DNA of 21,216 nucleotides, from positions 1 through 21,216 of the forward strand of contig VXIS01000523.1 of assembly GCA_008704415.1 (NCBI GenBank). The letters are read 5' to 3'. Numbering within the stretch: position 1 is the stretch's first letter; every line of letters begins with the position of its first letter. Shown one piece after another: positions 18,508 through 21,216 of the stretch. The translations under genes and the position numbers were made by a program. The notes beneath the pieces are model-generated. The model saw nothing but the letters and a program-made list of their open reading frames with translations. It was not told the origin of the DNA and ran no database searches. Source of the DNA: Sphaerosporella brunnea. Its lineage: Eukaryota > Ascomycota > Pezizomycetes > Pezizales > Pyronemataceae.

Positions 18508-18765
18508 TTACTCGGGGGCATAGCTACGGCGTAGAGTAGATTGCCGAACCGATGTCTCCTCGCTTCTCTCCTCTCCCGCATTTGAGTTTTCTTTTCGAAT
18601 TCTCATTCTTGGACTTATCGGCTCATGCTTTACTTTACATGTGCGGCCATCGCGGAGGTTTAGCGGTGCAGATTCTGGAGCGGGCGCGGGGTTGCCAGTT
18701 GCTGGGTAGCATTCGACAATTACCATAATCGATAACATGAGTGCGAGTCCATGAAGAAATCTCAT
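18508..18765 (-). CDS. Putative small secreted protein (85 aa)
   Basis: The minus-strand frame from the ATG at 18765 to the TAA at 18510-18508 encodes 85 residues. The start MRFLHGLALMLSIMVIVECY has a basic residue and a hydrophobic core like a signal peptide, with possible cleavage close to Cys19-Tyr20. The mature part begins PATGNPAPAPESAP and becomes basic and Arg/Glu-rich. Only two cysteines are visible. The frame is open further upstream, but that part has no secreted-protein character, so I chose the internal Met. A GTAAAG at the GRTC codons could be an intron donor, so the C-terminus is uncertain. No family is recognised. The presence of a neighbouring related copy supports a real, duplicated locus, though the gene may be spurious. 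Confidence 0.35.
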   Translation of the reverse strand: MRFLHGLALMLSIMVIVECYPATGNPAPAPESAPLNLRDGRTCKVKHEPISPRMRIRKENSNAGEERSEETSVRQSTLRRSYAPE

Positions 18766-20614
<1,849 letters not shown>

Positions 20615-21216
20615 AGTACTCGCAGCCTGCTGTCGTCGGCGGCGAAGAGGGCGTATAGCGCTTGCGCCAGGATGTTTGACGACGCCGGACAAAGATTTGC
20701 GGTCCCAGTGGAAGAGCCGCATTTGCTCGAGCACCGCGGTAGTGTCGGCGAAGTCTGGCACTATCGAGGGGGAGAGCAGGTGCGAGAGGAGGTAAGCGTC
20801 GTTGAAGGCTACCGGTCATCCCCCCGCCTGTCAGCGGGTGCCGCATGTTCATCGCGTCGCCTAGTAGGATCATCCCTGGCGTGTCATTGGCCCTGCGCGG
20901 GAAGGAACGAGTTGGGCATGCTGGGCAGCCGGTCGGCGGCCTCGACGGCTTGCGGAAGGCGGGCTGGACCTGTGCGGGGAGGTCTGGGGCAACGATTTCT
21001 AGGAGGTAGGGTTTCAGTTGGCCGGAGGGCGGCAACGACGGCATATCCACCAGTGCGCGCGTCTCGTGCGTGCCGATCTGGTACAGGAGCACTGGCGGGT
21101 TGTTTCCCATGATGATGTGCCCGTGGTTTGGGCTGGGGAAGCTTCACGTCGATGAGTTGGAGGCCGACGAAGGTGCTGCGGACCACGGGTTTACGCGTGG
21201 TACAGCGCTTGCGGAA

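Overview
The window looks like nuclear DNA of a filamentous ascomycete (Pezizomycotina). Protein genes carry 45-81 bp GT-AG introns with CTGAC or CTAAC branch sites, a tRNA-Glu has a short intron, and intergenic DNA is rich in homopolymers and microsatellites. Genus cannot be fixed from sequence alone; the long TE-littered spacer would suit a repeat-rich genome such as a truffle-like Pezizomycete, but that is a guess.

Layout from left to right. Position 1-66 is the 3' tail of an unidentified acidic protein. About 2.4 kb of T-rich and microsatellite DNA follows, with a 118 bp TA-flanked MITE-like hairpin. An intronless, proline-rich conserved-type protein lies at 2478-3590. From 3.6 to 7.6 kb the DNA is gene-poor: a frameshifted gene remnant, a possible hAT terminus and a clear 402 bp TA-flanked MITE with 41 bp perfect terminal inverted repeats. 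A six-exon gene on the minus strand (10976 to 8051) encodes an 881-residue RING-RGG-SR protein. Next come a G-rich minisatellite, a membrane-anchored HGGG/GDSAG alpha/beta hydrolase whose frame breaks twice (12159-13497), and the phosphatidylinositol 4-kinase PIK1 (14233-17426, five exons). A tRNA-Glu(CTC) follows at 17833-17917, then a small putative secreted protein with a decayed partial duplicate beside it, and finally the squalene epoxidase gene ERG1, starting at 19412.

The right end is not normal genome sequence. ERG1 is interrupted at 20614, after which the contig folds back and repeats the preceding ~600 bp in reverse complement. The copy differs only by five single-base indels, mostly in homopolymers. 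This is most simply a fold-back read or assembly chimera carrying uncorrected errors. It also suggests that the two single-base breaks in the hydrolase (in GGGG and TTT runs) may be sequencing errors.

The genes do not form one pathway. PIK1 (Golgi PI4P), ERG1 (ergosterol) and the hydrolase (lipid or sterol-ester type family) all relate to membrane lipids, but nothing here shows co-regulation. I see no CRISPR array, prophage, biosynthetic cluster or other clearly new system. The best leads are the two MITEs, the duplicated secreted-protein locus and the contig-end palindrome.
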